From Photorhabdus akhurstii (GTDB lineage: Bacteria > Pseudomonadota > Gammaproteobacteria > Enterobacterales > Enterobacteriaceae): DNA of 64,000 nt. The stretch spans positions 124,001-188,000 of the forward strand of contig NZ_RCWE01000002.1 of assembly GCF_018448925.1 (NCBI RefSeq), written 5' to 3'. Each line of letters opens with the position of its first letter. The stretch's first letter is position 1. The translations under genes were made by a program, and so were the position numbers. Positions 18,779 through 27,920 of this stretch are shown piece by piece. The notes below the pieces were generated by a model. That model was not told where the DNA came from, made no database searches, and worked only from the letters and a program-made list of their open reading frames with translations.

Positions 18779-19064
18779 GTTTTCCGAATTGGCTGATGAA
18801 GACATATTTCATATTGCCCGTTATACGATACAGCAGTTTGGTCAAAATCAGGCGAGGCGTTATCACGATGAACTGAAAAGAACTTTCGAGCTACTAGCCA
18901 CATCTCCCTGGATTGGCAGGGAATGTGATTGGGTATGCGCAGGAATGCGCCGCTTCGAGTTCAAGAAGCATTCCATCTATTACATGTTGCAGGATGACGA
19001 CATCTTCATTTCACGTGTCATTCACCAGTCGATGGACGTTGATATACTCGACTTTCCAGAATAA
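18771..19064 (+). CDS. parE: ParE-family toxin
   Basis: A 97-residue RelE/ParE-fold protein of normal length. YKFSELADEDIFHIARYTIQ is the N-terminal strand and helix; GRECDWVCAGMRRFEFKKHS with IYYMLQDDDIFISRVIHQ are the conserved C-terminal strands ending at the usual Arg-Val-xx-x-His. ParE toxins block DNA gyrase and ParD neutralises them. Translation is coupled to parD by an 8-base overlap, and a strong terminator follows 73 bases downstream. Confidence 0.92.
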   Translation: MYKFSELADEDIFHIARYTIQQFGQNQARRYHDELKRTFELLATSPWIGRECDWVCAGMRRFEFKKHSIYYMLQDDDIFISRVIHQSMDVDILDFPE

Positions 19065-19136
19065 GTGGTGCTTTCTTTTCAGATTGTTTGTTTGGTTATC
19101 ATAGTTCGCCTAATGTCAACGCGTTATAGTTGAAAA

Positions 19137-19174
19137 GGCCGCTGCGAAAATAAAATCCCGCAGCGGCCCCTTTA
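19137..19174 (+). terminator. parDE terminator
   Basis: A 10-bp GC-rich stem (GGCCGCTGCG at 19137-19146, complement at 19159-19168) followed by CCTTTAG. The remaining bases to 19485 hold no gene I can support. Confidence 0.85.
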
Positions 19175-19485
19175 GCATAACGTCGTTGTGCGAACCAAAT
19201 TATATTGAAACGAAAAACTCTTCTTCATTTTTCCTCTTATAATTATCATCTATTCCCGTTGGCGGTCAGTGTCAACAATTCCCGCCAGATTGGTCTTATC
19301 TGTACACTGGTGCGCATAATGTATATTATGTTAAATAGACTTAGACGATGAACAACTTCACATAGAACTAGGTGGTTTTGGTACCCTTTCCTGTTCTAGT
19401 GTTACGATAATTACGATAGGTTGAATGATGTACTTTTTATATGTACATTGCATGTGTACACCTACTTCTACCTAAGGAGATAACC

Positions 19486-19707
19486 ATGCAAACCTATACC
19501 TCAACTCAGGCCAGAGCCAATATTTCTGTGGTGCTGGATACCGCAGTCAATGGTGAACCTGTTGAAATCACCCGTCGGGACGGCAGCGCTGCCGTAGTGA
19601 TCAGTAAAGCGGAATTCGAGGTGTATCAGAATGCAAAGCTGGATGCCGAGTTTGATGCCATGATGCAACGTCATGGTCATACAGTGGCAGCGTTGACTGA
19701 CCGATGA
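19486..19707 (+). CDS. Phd/YefM-family antitoxin, partner lost
   Basis: The start at 19486 is set by AAGGAG 9 bases upstream and gives 73 residues. The product has the Phd/YefM fold: YTSTQARANISVVLDTAVNG then EPVEITRRDGSAAVVISKAE, followed by an acidic toxin-binding tail. The stop overlaps an ATG (ATGA) that opens a doc-like frame, exactly the arrangement of phd/doc operons. That frame stops after 13 codons, so the antitoxin is now an orphan. It lies in the plasmid-like patch with parDE and the ColE1-like sequence. It may still repress its own promoter or neutralise a related toxin. Confidence 0.85.
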   Translation: MQTYTSTQARANISVVLDTAVNGEPVEITRRDGSAAVVISKAEFEVYQNAKLDAEFDAMMQRHGHTVAALTDR

Positions 19708-19745
19708 TTTGGGTGAGTGCTCAAGAAGTTATTGCCTTCCACTAG
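19704..19745 (+). pseudogene. Stub of a Doc (Fic-fold) toxin gene
   Basis: Thirteen codons (MIWVSAQEVIAFH) overlapping the antitoxin stop, then TAG. The sequence matches the usual opening of Doc toxins, where an I-S-xx-E-V/L-I-A-L/F-H strand and helix begins the fold. The catalytic Fic motif and everything after the first helix are absent from the following DNA as far as I can read. Confidence 0.65.
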
Positions 19746-19840
19746 TCGGCGCTGAGCCTTCTTTCATTAGCTTCACGGCTTATAGTCAGGTTATTGATAT
19801 CTAATTCAGCTCCCTTTCCTATCGGTGAAATACGAGGGAG

Positions 19841-19868
19841 GTTTGCTCCATATAGCTTGGGAGCAAAC
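19841..19868. repeat. Inverted repeat between the doc stub and the MarR gene
   Basis: A perfect 9-bp inverted repeat (GTTTGCTCC / GGAGCAAAC) with a 10-nt spacer. It has no U-tract; the role is unknown. No gene is visible in 19746-19998. Confidence 0.35.
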
Positions 19869-19998
19869 TGGTTCAATTTATTCAACATGAAAACTCACCT
19901 TACGATCAAATGCTAAGGCTCAATGAAATACTATTGCCCTCCTCTCCTTTTCAGGCCATCCAGAACTGAGGGTAGTCAGCGGGGGCAGTTCATGGCCC

Positions 19999-20421
19999 CT
20001 ATAAGTCTTCCAGTAAATTTCTGGCAAGTTGCCTGAGCATTTCTAGTTCCTCATCTTTCATCCGCATGATGCAGCGGATCTGATTAGGAAGAGCTGTTAT
20101 CAACTCTTTCTGCGCCATAGCCTTTTCAGTCAGTACAACTTTCTTCATCCGCTCATCACCGGCAACCGAAACCCGGTTTAAAAACCTCTTGGCTTCCAGT
20201 TTTTGTACAAGTGGAGTCAGTGTTCCTGAATCAAACAACGTTTTCTCGCTCAGTTCCCTGAGAAGAATATTGTCCTGGTCATACAGGGCAAGTAGCACGA
20301 TGAACTGCGGATAAGTCAGATCAATTTCTTTGAGGAGCGGCCTGTACTGGCGGATCAGGGCATTTGTGACCGAATACAGGGTGAAACACAATTGTCCGCC
20401 TAATATGCTGTTTTTGCTCAT
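19999..20421 (-). CDS. MarR-family regulator, OhrR-like with conserved N-terminal Cys
   Basis: A 140-residue winged-helix protein. The opening GGQLCFTLYSVTNALIRQYRPLL places Cys12 where OhrR proteins have the peroxide-sensing Cys, and DLTYPQFIVLLALYD is the conserved second helix. LRELSEKTLFDSGTLTPLVQ is the recognition helix and the wing has VSVAGDERMKKV with the usual Asp-Glu-Arg. It is divergent from the secreted esterase, with about 160 bp between them containing a candidate operator. It probably represses that gene and is released on oxidation by organic peroxide. The regulated target is inferred from position. Confidence 0.85.
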   Translation of the reverse strand: MSKNSILGGQLCFTLYSVTNALIRQYRPLLKEIDLTYPQFIVLLALYDQDNILLRELSEKTLFDSGTLTPLVQKLEAKRFLNRVSVAGDERMKKVVLTEKAMAQKELITALPNQIRCIMRMKDEELEMLRQLARNLLEDL

Positions 20422-20483
20422 TTTAATGTTCTCTTTCAGGGAATCAGTATAAAAAATTATAAATAATATTTGAATAAAAGTAT

Positions 20484-20510
20484 ATTGCGCACAAGTATTA
20501 TTCGTGCAAT
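20484..20510. promoter_or_regulatory. Candidate MarR/OhrR operator
   Basis: An imperfect inverted repeat (ATTGCGCAC ... CGTGCAAT) centred between the divergent MarR-type and esterase genes. The AT-rich surroundings fit overlapping promoters. Confidence 0.4.
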
Positions 20511-20581
20511 ATTAATTTTGAGTATGGGATGTAAGCCTTCCCTGAAGAACACAACAACCACACAATTTACCGAGGATTATT

Positions 20582-21601
20582 ATGAAACCAGTATCTGCTC
20601 TCCTGACCTCTGCCTTATTTGCCTCCATGACTTCTACCGCCGCAGCACAACCCGTCAATTCCCCGGCACCGACGACTGGTGTACAGGCATTTCTTGATGT
20701 TCTGAATTCCGGTCACGGCAGACCGATAGAACAGATGACCCCGCAGGAAGCCCGCCAGGTGCTGTCGGATGTACAAAAAGGCGCAAAACTGTCTGCCGCA
20801 CAGCTATCTGAAAAAACGATAACCGTTAACGGTCAGGACATTAAGCTGAAAATCGTGAAACCGGAGAACGCAATCGGAATGCTGCCTGTGTTCATGTTCT
20901 TTCATGGCGGTGGATGGGTGCTGGGTGATTTCCCGACTCACGAACGTTTAATCCGTGATCTGGTCAGGGCATCCGGCACCGTAGCCGTGTATGTGGATTA
21001 CACTGCGTCTCCAGAAGCCCATTTTCCTGTGGCCATCAGTCAGGCTTATGAAGCCACGAAATGGGTGGCAGCGAACGGTAAGGAAATTGGTGTTGACGGA
21101 AGCCGTCTGGGCCTGGTTGGCAACAGTGTCGGAGGTAATATGGTAGCCTCCGTTGCCTTGCAGGCGAAACAGTATGGTGGACCAGAAATACGCTATAACG
21201 TAATGCTGTGGCCTGTTACGAATGCAGACTTCAATACTGTGTCCTATAACCAGTATGAAAATGGCTATTTTCTCACGAGAAATATGATGCAATGGTTCTG
21301 GGACAATTACACAACCAGCGCCGCAGATCGTAACAATATTCTTGCTTCTCCGCTGCGAGCCAGCACCGGCCAGTTGAAAGGATTTCCGCAGACACTGATT
21401 CAGACAGCTGAACTAGACGTACTGCGTGACGAGGGCGAGGCATTCGGTCGTAAGCTGGATGCAGCAGGTGTACCAGTGACGGTTACCCGCTATAACGGCA
21501 TGATCCATGATTTTGGTCTGCTTAATCCGCTGAGTAAAGAGCCAACAGTCAGAACGGCAATAGAACAGGCTGGCGCAGCACTACAGAAACACCTGAAATA
21601 A
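20582..21601 (+). CDS. Secreted alpha/beta hydrolase, hormone-sensitive-lipase family esterase
   Basis: A 339-residue protein with a signal peptide (ALLTSALFASMTSTAAA, cleavage near AQP). FFHGGGWVLGDF forms the oxyanion hole, GNSVGGNM holds the catalytic Ser (a variant of the usual GDSAGG), AELDVLRDEGEAF the Asp and GMIHDFGLL the His. It would hydrolyse short-chain esters in the periplasm or outside. The divergent OhrR-like gene suggests induction by organic hydroperoxides. Base composition is richer in GC than the flanking genes, and the neighbourhood has plasmid-type modules, so recent acquisition is plausible. Confidence 0.88.
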   Translation: MKPVSALLTSALFASMTSTAAAQPVNSPAPTTGVQAFLDVLNSGHGRPIEQMTPQEARQVLSDVQKGAKLSAAQLSEKTITVNGQDIKLKIVKPENAIGMLPVFMFFHGGGWVLGDFPTHERLIRDLVRASGTVAVYVDYTASPEAHFPVAISQAYEATKWVAANGKEIGVDGSRLGLVGNSVGGNMVASVALQAKQYGGPEIRYNVMLWPVTNADFNTVSYNQYENGYFLTRNMMQWFWDNYTTSAADRNNILASPLRASTGQLKGFPQTLIQTAELDVLRDEGEAFGRKLDAAGVPVTVTRYNGMIHDFGLLNPLSKEPTVRTAIEQAGAALQKHLK

Positions 21602-21663
21602 CCGCACCTTTCTGAGTTGGCATATAGCTTACAGGGTGCAGTCCCGCTTGCAAAAGTTTTTAG

Positions 21664-21692
21664 AACATAGCGCCCTTGCTGGGCGTTATGTT
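21664..21692. repeat. Hairpin downstream of the esterase
   Basis: A 12-bp near-perfect stem (AACATAGCGCCC / GGGCGTTATGTT, one G-T pair) with a 5-nt loop, 62 bases after the esterase stop. Lacks a U-tract. It may act as a terminator or belong to the plasmid-derived segment beside it. Confidence 0.5.
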
Positions 21693-21746
21693 CATGATCA
21701 GGAAGTTTCCAGTGGTCGATTGAAAATCCTAAGATCGAGACTCATC

Positions 21747-21784
21747 AAATCCCTTAACGTGAGTTTTCGTTCCACTGAGCGTCA
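21747..21784. other. 38-bp segment matching ColE1/pMB1 replication-origin flank
   Basis: From 21747 to 21784 the bases agree, as I remember them, with the conserved sequence lying just outside the ColE1/pMB1 origin (the CCCTTAACGTGAG ... CACTGAGCGTCA stretch). Agreement ends sharply on both sides. No RNA I/RNA II core follows, so this is a relic and not a working origin. It supports past integration of a small plasmid. Confidence 0.6.
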
Positions 21785-21853
21785 TATCCCGTTTTGGATA
21801 AAGATATTTTGTGATCTAATTCTCTATTTAAGAAAAATGCCCACTAAATAAAA

Positions 21854-21986
21854 AGTGATTTAGTTCACGTTATTTTTGTTTTCAGGTTAATGTTTGAGCG
21901 ATTTAATTTTTCTGCATGAGTAAAATGTGATCTGAGCAATATAAATAAGGGGTGAAGAAGAGGAACTTGGTGATATTAATCACAAA
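21854..21986 (+). promoter_or_regulatory. CRP-like sites upstream of mtlA
   Basis: Two good matches to the CRP consensus TGTGA-N6-TCACA: AGTGATTTAGTTCACG (21854-21869) and GTGATATTAATCAC (21970-21983). A half-site ATGTGATCT lies near 21925. Multiple CRP sites upstream of mtlA are known in Escherichia coli, so catabolite control of the mannitol operon is likely here too. The rest of 21785-22106 shows no gene. Confidence 0.6.
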
Positions 21987-22106
21987 AAACCCCGCGGTAC
22001 GCATCTGAAAAAAGGCGTGATAAAGTGAAGGTGTTCAACAATCAACAGGCGTTATTTGGCGATAACGTCTACCAAACCTTATCTTCTCGTACCACGAGGT
22101 TTTGTC

Positions 22107-24080
22107 ATGGTAACATCAAATATCAAATTAAAGGTACAGAATTTTGGGCGCTTTCTCAGTAACATGGTCATGCCCAACCTAAGTGCTTTTATTGCGTGGG
22201 GGCTTATCTCCGCCCTATTCATCCCGACTGGCTGGTTCCCTAATGAAACGCTGGCGCGACTTGTCGGCCCTATGATCACCTATCTACTCCCCTTGCTAAT
22301 AGGCTATACAGGAGGCCGCCTGGTCGGTGGCGAGCGCGGTGGGACCGTTGGCGCTATCACAACCATTGGGGTCATTGCTGGCGCAGAGATTCCTATGTTT
22401 ATGGGAGCTATGATCGCAGGCCCATTAGGAGGTTTTGCCATCCGTCATTTTGACCGCCGGGTGGAAGGTAAAGTTAAAAGTGGTTTTGAAATGCTGCTGA
22501 ATAACTTTTCATCAGGCATTATCGGGATGCTCCTTGCAATACTTGCCTATCTGGCAATTGGTCCTCTAATAGCTGAGATATCAAAAGTTCTGGCTGCCGG
22601 TGTGAATGTGATAGTCACATATAATCTGCTGCCGCTGACGTCTATCGTTGTCGAACCGGCAAAAATTCTGTTCCTCAACAACGCAATCAACCACGGTATT
22701 TTTTCTCCCCTAGGGATTCATCAGGCAACTGAAACGGGAGCCTCTATTTTCTTCCTGATTGAAGCAAATCCAGGGCCGGGGTTAGGTGTTTTGCTGGCTT
22801 ACATGTTCTTTGGCAGAGGTAATGCCCAACATACTGCTTCCGGTGCGGCCATCATTCATTTCCTTGGTGGTATTCATGAAATCTACTTCCCGTATGTATT
22901 AATGAATCCTCGCTTGCTGATTGCCTTGATCCTTGGTGGCATGACAGGAGTTTTCGTCATGGGGGTATTCCATGCTGGACTAATTTCTCCGACATCTCCT
23001 GGCTCTATCTTTGCTGTACTGCTGATGACGCCGAAATCTTCTCTTATTGGTGTGATTCTTTCAGTGTGTAGTGCAACATTGGTCTCATTTCTGGTATCAG
23101 CCATTTTGTTGAAGAGAACCCGTATCGGTGATGAAGATGCTTTGAGCCATGCCACTCAGCGTGTACGTGAGATGAAAACACCCAACTTGGCGAATAAACA
23201 GAGGAAAGCCGCTCTGACAGACAGCCATAATAAAAATTTATCTCGCGTGAAAAAAATTGTGGTTGCCTGTGACGCAGGTATGGGGTCAAGCGCTATGGGC
23301 GCGGGCTTACTAGCGAAAAAAGTGCATGATGCGGGATTGGCTGACATTTCTGTTACCAACATGGCGATAAACGATCTGAAAGATGATGTGGATATCGTAG
23401 TGACGCACCGGGATTTGACAGATAGGGCAAAAATCTTTGCGCCGGGCGCCATTCATATCTCACTAACCCATTTTCTGAACAGTCAGGTATATAGCGACCT
23501 TGTTACCCGTCTAATAGCAGAAAAGCACCCGAATGCGGCAAACGATGGCAGGATTGCGCGCCAGTCTATCGCGGCTGCCAATGATGAATATTATGGCCAA
23601 GAAAACAAGGAGGAGCTGCTATTTACACTGAATGAGAGCCATATTTACCTTAATCTGACCGCTCAGACCAAAGAAGAAGCGATCCGTTTTGCTGGCAACA
23701 AGATGGTGGAAGGTGGTTATGTCGAACCGGACTATGTGGATGCGATGCTGGCAAGAGAAAAGTTAACGTCTACCTATCTGGGGGAATCTATTGCCGTTCC
23801 TCACGGTACGATTGACGCGAAAGACCGGGTGCTTAAAACGGGCATCGTGATTTGCCAGTATCCGGCCGGTGTTCAATTTGGTGAAGAGCCTGACGAAATC
23901 GCTTGTCTGGTGATAGGTATTGCGGCTCGTAGCAATAAGCATATTGAAGTCATTGCTCACATTACCCGCACGCTTGATGAAGACGGCGTGATTGAGCGCC
24001 TAAGCAAAACGCAGAGTGTTCAGGAAGTGCTGGAAATCTTATCAGGGAAAGTACAGCTTGAGCAGAGAGGTTTATCATGA
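22107..24080 (+). CDS. mtlA: Mannitol-specific PTS enzyme IICBA
   Basis: The start at 22107 (657 codons) aligns with other MtlA proteins and has ACGAGG upstream; an earlier in-frame TTG is not needed. Order of domains: membrane IIC (about 1-345, with [27 protein letters not shown] and [18 protein letters not shown]), IIB with [16 protein letters not shown] carrying the phosphorylated Cys, and IIA with [14 protein letters not shown] carrying the phosphorylated His. It imports mannitol as mannitol 1-phosphate. The stop overlaps mtlD by ATGA. Sequence match over the whole length is close. Confidence 0.97.
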   Translation: MVTSNIKLKVQNFGRFLSNMVMPNLSAFIAWGLISALFIPTGWFPNETLARLVGPMITYLLPLLIGYTGGRLVGGERGGTVGAITTIGVIAGAEIPMFMGAMIAGPLGGFAIRHFDRRVEGKVKSGFEMLLNNFSSGIIGMLLAILAYLAIGPLIAEISKVLAAGVNVIVTYNLLPLTSIVVEPAKILFLNNAINHGIFSPLGIHQATETGASIFFLIEANPGPGLGVLLAYMFFGRGNAQHTASGAAIIHFLGGIHEIYFPYVLMNPRLLIALILGGMTGVFVMGVFHAGLISPTSPGSIFAVLLMTPKSSLIGVILSVCSATLVSFLVSAILLKRTRIGDEDALSHATQRVREMKTPNLANKQRKAALTDSHNKNLSRVKKIVVACDAGMGSSAMGAGLLAKKVHDAGLADISVTNMAINDLKDDVDIVVTHRDLTDRAKIFAPGAIHISLTHFLNSQVYSDLVTRLIAEKHPNAANDGRIARQSIAAANDEYYGQENKEELLFTLNESHIYLNLTAQTKEEAIRFAGNKMVEGGYVEPDYVDAMLAREKLTSTYLGESIAVPHGTIDAKDRVLKTGIVICQYPAGVQFGEEPDEIACLVIGIAARSNKHIEVIAHITRTLDEDGVIERLSKTQSVQEVLEILSGKVQLEQRGLS

Positions 24081-25240
24081 AAGTGATTCATTTTGGCGCC
24101 GGTAATATTGGTCGAGGCTTTATCGGTAAACTTCTGGCTGATGCTAATTCAGATATGACATTTGCTGATATTAACCAGCCGCTGGTTGACCAGTTGGCAC
24201 ATAAGCAGTCCTATCAGGTTCATATTGTGGGCAAAGAACAGCATTGCGTTGAAAGCGTGCGACAAGTTAATGCCATCAATAGCACTGATCCGAAAACAGT
24301 GGAATACATTGTACAGGCTGACATGGTGACAACCGCCGTTGGCCCGCAGGTATTGGAGAAGATCGCCACAACATTGGCAAAAGGCATCATGCTGCGCAAA
24401 GAAACAGGCAATGACCGACCTCTGAACATTATTGCCTGTGAAAATATGGTTCGCGGAACCAGCCGGTTGAAACAGCATGTACTAGCAGTTATTCCACAGG
24501 TAGATCATGAATGGGTACAACGGCATATCGGTTTTGTTGATTCAGCCGTAGACAGAATTGTGCCGCCAACAGATGCCGCCAACGATGAGCCTTTGGATGT
24601 CACCGTTGAAACATTCAGTGAGTGGATTGTTGACCAGACACAATTCAAAGGGGAAATCCCAGCTATCAACGGCATGGAACTGACCGATAACCTGATGGCG
24701 TTTGTGGAGCGTAAACTGTTTACCCTCAATACTGGTCATGCCATCACGGCTTATTTGGGACAACTCTTCGGTCATAAGACGATTTGTGCAGCAATCAATG
24801 ATCCTCAGATTCGTACCATTGTTAAAGGCGCAATGGAAGAAAGTGGTCGGGTGTTAATAAGGCGTTACAGTTTCTCCCCTGATAACCATGCGCAATATAT
24901 AGAAAAGATACTGAATCGCTTTGCTAACCCCTATTTACAGGATGATGTAGAACGCGTCGGGCGTCAGCCGATACGTAAACTCAGCCCAGAGGATCGGTTA
25001 ATTAAGCCGTTATCAGGGACTCTGACATATCATTTGGCGAACGATAACCTGATTACAGGCATTGCTGCGGCTTTGCATTTCAGGAGTGATTCTGATCCGC
25101 AGGCTGTAGAAATGAGCAGGATAATTAACGACGAAGGTATAAAACAGGCCGTTATCCATATTTGCCGACTGGATGTTCAGTCTCCTATTATTGAGCGTAT
25201 AGGCAGTGAATATCAGCGCTTAGGGGAACTTATCCGGTGA
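24077..25240 (+). CDS. mtlD: Mannitol-1-phosphate 5-dehydrogenase
   Basis: A 387-residue NAD-dependent polyol dehydrogenase. [20 protein letters not shown] is the Rossmann fingerprint, [13 protein letters not shown] and [10 protein letters not shown] are conserved blocks, and [17 protein letters not shown] has the catalytic Lys region. It oxidises mannitol 1-phosphate to fructose 6-phosphate. Translation is coupled to mtlA through a 4-base overlap. Length equals the usual 382-387. Confidence 0.97.
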   Translation: MKVIHFGAGNIGRGFIGKLLADANSDMTFADINQPLVDQLAHKQSYQVHIVGKEQHCVESVRQVNAINSTDPKTVEYIVQADMVTTAVGPQVLEKIATTLAKGIMLRKETGNDRPLNIIACENMVRGTSRLKQHVLAVIPQVDHEWVQRHIGFVDSAVDRIVPPTDAANDEPLDVTVETFSEWIVDQTQFKGEIPAINGMELTDNLMAFVERKLFTLNTGHAITAYLGQLFGHKTICAAINDPQIRTIVKGAMEESGRVLIRRYSFSPDNHAQYIEKILNRFANPYLQDDVERVGRQPIRKLSPEDRLIKPLSGTLTYHLANDNLITGIAAALHFRSDSDPQAVEMSRIINDEGIKQAVIHICRLDVQSPIIERIGSEYQRLGELIR

Positions 25241-25330
25241 ACACGGTAATCAATTTCTACACTTAATGAAACTGTTAAAATTCACTTCATGGCTACAGTG
25301 AACAACGTCGTCGTGAAGTGAAGAATCATC

Positions 25331-25873
25331 ATGGAAAATAGACAAAAAACAGAAAACCAGCTCCTCGAACGGCTCAATGAGCGAACCGAGGTCAAGCCAT
25401 TTATTCAGGAAGTGATCCACCTGATAACGGGAGCTATTGACCAGTTGATGCTAAAAGTTTTCCGTAAAGATGATTATGCCGTGAAATATGCTGTTGAACC
25501 GCTCCTCCAGGGAGATGGCCCGCTGGGCGAACTGGCAGTCAGACTTAAATTGGTTTATGCGCTTGGCGCTATTTCCCGTGAAATCTATGAAGACATCGAA
25601 CTTTTTCTGGCTTTAAATGAAACGTTAAAGCAAGAACAGCAGCGCTATGAATTTACGGATGATGAAATCATTGGCCCAGTCAGGATGTTGCACTGTATGG
25701 GGGTTTTACCTGAGATGATGCGCTTTGACCAGCCAGAGGATGTGATTGATCAGCAATTGATTGATTTACAAAAGTACCGATATAAACAGATGGTGCGTTC
25801 TTCTTTGGTGCTGGCAGTGACGGTATTAGTGACCGAAATTTTGGATACAGGGGAGATTGGAATAGGGATATGA
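25331..25873 (+). CDS. mtlR: Mannitol operon repressor
   Basis: A 180-residue all-helical protein matching MtlR: PFIQEVIHLITGAIDQLMLK and GPLGELAVRLKLVYALGAIS are recognisable blocks, followed by DDEIIGPVRMLHCM. MtlR lacks a classic DNA-binding motif and represses mtlAD in enterobacteria. It lies 90 bp after mtlD, as in Escherichia coli, with its own GAAG box. No strong terminator is visible after the stop. Confidence 0.93.
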   Translation: MENRQKTENQLLERLNERTEVKPFIQEVIHLITGAIDQLMLKVFRKDDYAVKYAVEPLLQGDGPLGELAVRLKLVYALGAISREIYEDIELFLALNETLKQEQQRYEFTDDEIIGPVRMLHCMGVLPEMMRFDQPEDVIDQQLIDLQKYRYKQMVRSSLVLAVTVLVTEILDTGEIGIGI

Positions 25874-26433
25874 AGCCCGGTTTTCCAAAGTGGACAGTAT
25901 CGTAGCATTACAGAAGGATAGATGCTCCGTCTCAATAATATGTTGTCACCCTCCTCTCCTACTTTTCTGGATGAGTACACTGGTATTTTTTGAAGCTTAT
26001 GTTTGACGATTAACTTTTAAATTAAATTCACTTTTCATATGAAAATATAAAAAGTGAATTTATTATGAAAATAAAAATGATGTTTTTGGGGAATCATGAA
26101 TGTTTTTATTGGGTAGCCACATAATTACGATGAGAGTACTTATTAGGAAGTATTATAGTTAATAGATATAGCATTTGAAGGCAATAATTATAAAAGGAAT
26201 TTTTTACCATAATTATTCTGAAAAATAATGAAGTAAAATGTTTGCTGTTAATCACATTAATAACATCCAGAGTCAGGATAGTTGACATTATTACCAGAAA
26301 ATCCATTCGGCGTGAGTGAGTAAAATATAAACCATTTCAATTGTCAGCGCCGACTTTCCCTTATTTAAAGTACCACTATATTGTTACCTTTCCAGATTAA
26401 ATATGTGAGTAAGATCATAAATTCCAGAGGGGT
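25874..26433. other. AT-rich intergenic region with long inverted repeat after mtlR
   Basis: No gene is supported in this stretch. A perfect 13-bp inverted repeat (TAAATTCACTTTT at 26023-26035, complement at 26050-26062) with a 14-nt loop may close mtlR transcription. The rest is unremarkable AT-rich DNA up to the duplicated unit starting near 26434. Confidence 0.5.
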
Positions 26434-26503
26434 TAAATATACTGACATTAAAGATAGTTTCATGGAAAACTATAGGAAAATAAATTGTCATTATATATTA
26501 GAT

Positions 26504-26532
26504 TTGCCCTTTTTGATTTCTGCTACTATTAT
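26504..26532 (+). promoter_or_regulatory. Promoter of small secreted protein 1
   Basis: TTGCCC (26504-26509), a 17-bp spacer and TATTAT (26527-26532). The same elements with the same spacing occur in copy 2 although flanking bases differ. Transcription would begin about 175 bases before the ATG, leaving a long conserved leader with a small hairpin (TAGGTT-TCC-AACCTA) near its 5' end. Confidence 0.6.
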
Positions 26533-26714
26533 GGTAAATGGAATTTAGGTTTCCAACCTAATTCCACCTAGGATGAAAAATATAAGCAGTTTTTGAATTT
26601 TAAAATTGTAACATCATCGATGTGGTGATTTATATTTATCACGCATTATCACATATGATTTTGTAAATAATATGTTTAAATATGTAAATTCTGAAACTAT
26701 TTAAGGAGAGTTTT

Positions 26715-26972
26715 ATGCTCAAGAAATTATTAACAGTTGGGGCATTAGCAACAGCATTAATCGGAGGAATTGGGACTGCATCGGCAGCTGGAAAAACATA
26801 TAAGTGTGGAGGCCAGTATATTACTGATAAGCTTATTGTGGGTAATACTATGTGGGTTGTTAATCCTTCTAATCGTTTTGCAAATGTATTTAGTTATAGT
26901 GGAAGCACATGGTATTTTAAAGGACACGTTAAATCGTGTGACGGCGGTTGGGCTGGCTACTATGAGCGTTAG
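26715..26972 (+). CDS. Small secreted two-cysteine protein, copy 1
   Basis: An 85-residue protein with a clear signal peptide (KKLLTVGALATALIGGIG, cleavage after TASA) and a mature part of about 61 residues. The mature part has two Cys, in YKCGGQYITDKL and KSCDGGW, that could form one disulphide, plus a run GNTMWVVNPS rich in aromatic and polar residues, and ends with GYYER. I do not recognise the family. AAGGAGAG lies 5-12 bases before the ATG. A paralogue with its own promoter and terminator follows. Small size, export and duplication fit an antimicrobial, toxin or lectin-like peptide; none is proven. Confidence 0.85.
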   Translation: MLKKLLTVGALATALIGGIGTASAAGKTYKCGGQYITDKLIVGNTMWVVNPSNRFANVFSYSGSTWYFKGHVKSCDGGWAGYYER

Positions 26973-27026
26973 TAGGTAAAAGATAAGATCTTGCCGATCT
27001 AGTTACATATTTACAACACATTGACA

Positions 27027-27054
27027 AACCTCGTTAAAAATAACGGGGTTTTTG
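27027..27054 (+). terminator. Terminator of small secreted protein 1
   Basis: A 10-bp stem (AACCTCGTTA / TAACGGGGTT, one G-T pair), 4-nt loop, then TTTT. Conserved in copy 2. Confidence 0.85.
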
Positions 27055-27366
27055 ATTTTATCATGAATAATGTATAGACTCGTATTGAAGAGATTTGATT
27101 GTTATTTTATGAATATTCTGGATTATCACCCTCTTCTACTAACAAATTAAATCCGTTGTAACAAGTCCTAATTCTGTAATACTATATCAATTTCTCTAAT
27201 GTATTATAATAAAAGAAGATTTTTTCTTGTTTCATTAATGAGAATAAAACAATTAAGTATAAAAAATTTCGTGAAACTAACTCTATACAAAATAAATTAA
27301 ATATACTGGCATTCAAGATAGTTTTATGGAAACCATATATCAATAGATTATTGTTATGGATTTAAT

Positions 27367-27395
27367 TTGCCCTTTTTGATTTCTGGTACTATTAT
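27367..27395 (+). promoter_or_regulatory. Promoter of small secreted protein 2
   Basis: TTGCCC (27367-27372), 17-bp spacer, TATTAT (27390-27395), identical elements to copy 1. Confidence 0.6.
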
Positions 27396-27578
27396 GACAA
27401 ATGGAAGTTAGGTTTTCAACTTAACCCAATCTAGGATGAAAAATATAAGCAGTTTTTGAATTTTAAAATTGTAACATCATAGATGTGATGATTTAGATTT
27501 TGCATACATTATCACATATGATTTTGGTAAATGATACGTTTAAATATGTAAATTCTGAAACTATTTAAGGAGAGTTTT

Positions 27579-27839
27579 ATGTTCAAGAAATTATTAACAG
27601 TTGGGGTATTAGCAACAGCATTAATTGGAGGAGTTGGGGCTGCTTCGGCAGCTGGAGGGACATATAATTGTGGAGGTGTGTATATTACTGATAAGCTGAT
27701 TGTGGGTAATACTATGTGGGTTGTTAATCCTTATAATAGTTTTTTAAGATCATTTAATTATAATGGAAGTACATGGAATTTTACAGGATACGTTAGAGAA
27801 TGTGATGGTGGTAAATGGGCTGGTTACTATGAGCGTTAG
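27579..27839 (+). CDS. Small secreted two-cysteine protein, copy 2
   Basis: An 86-residue paralogue of the gene at 26715. The signal peptide is nearly the same (FKKLLTVGVLATALIGGVG, cleavage after AASA). Both Cys are kept (YNCGGVYITDKL and ECDGGKWAG) as are GNTMWVVNP and the ending GYYER, while the stretch after NPY has changed (NSFLRSFNYNGSTWNF). This pattern, a fixed scaffold with a variable middle, suggests a surface under diversifying pressure. Function is unknown. Confidence 0.85.
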   Translation: MFKKLLTVGVLATALIGGVGAASAAGGTYNCGGVYITDKLIVGNTMWVVNPYNSFLRSFNYNGSTWNFTGYVRECDGGKWAGYYER

Positions 27840-27893
27840 TAGATAAAAGATAAGATCTTACCGATCTAGTTAGATGCTTCCAACACATTGACA

Positions 27894-27920
27894 AACCTCG
27901 TTAGAAATAATGGGGTTTTT
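27894..27920 (+). terminator. Terminator of small secreted protein 2
   Basis: Stem AACCTCGTTA / TAATGGGGTT with a 4-nt loop and a following T-run; equivalent to the terminator of copy 1. Confidence 0.8.

Larger units (their letters stand above)
26434..27060 (+). repeat. Duplicated unit, copy 1 (promoter, leader, small secreted protein gene, terminator)
   Basis: This unit and the one at 27298-27925 are tandem copies with a period of 864 bp. In both, 281 bases separate the start of similarity from the ATG. Similarity covers the promoter, the leader, the gene and the terminator. Bases 27061-27297 between the copies are not duplicated. Confidence 0.85.

Noticed and set aside
20470-20697. 75-codon frame upstream of the secreted esterase
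   Set aside because: It overlaps the esterase start in another frame and covers the operator region; chance frame.
21664-21692. Hairpin ending in GGGCGTTATG considered as an integron attC site
   Set aside because: The GTTRRRY and RYYYAAC core sites are not both satisfied and no integrase or cassette array is present.
21636-21851. Open frame of 71 codons over the ColE1-like segment
   Set aside because: No ribosome binding site, odd composition, and it reads through noncoding origin-flanking DNA; treated as noncoding.
26106-26306. Minus-strand 66-codon frame in the mtlR downstream gap
   Set aside because: AT-rich, low-complexity product, no ribosome binding site, not supported by context.
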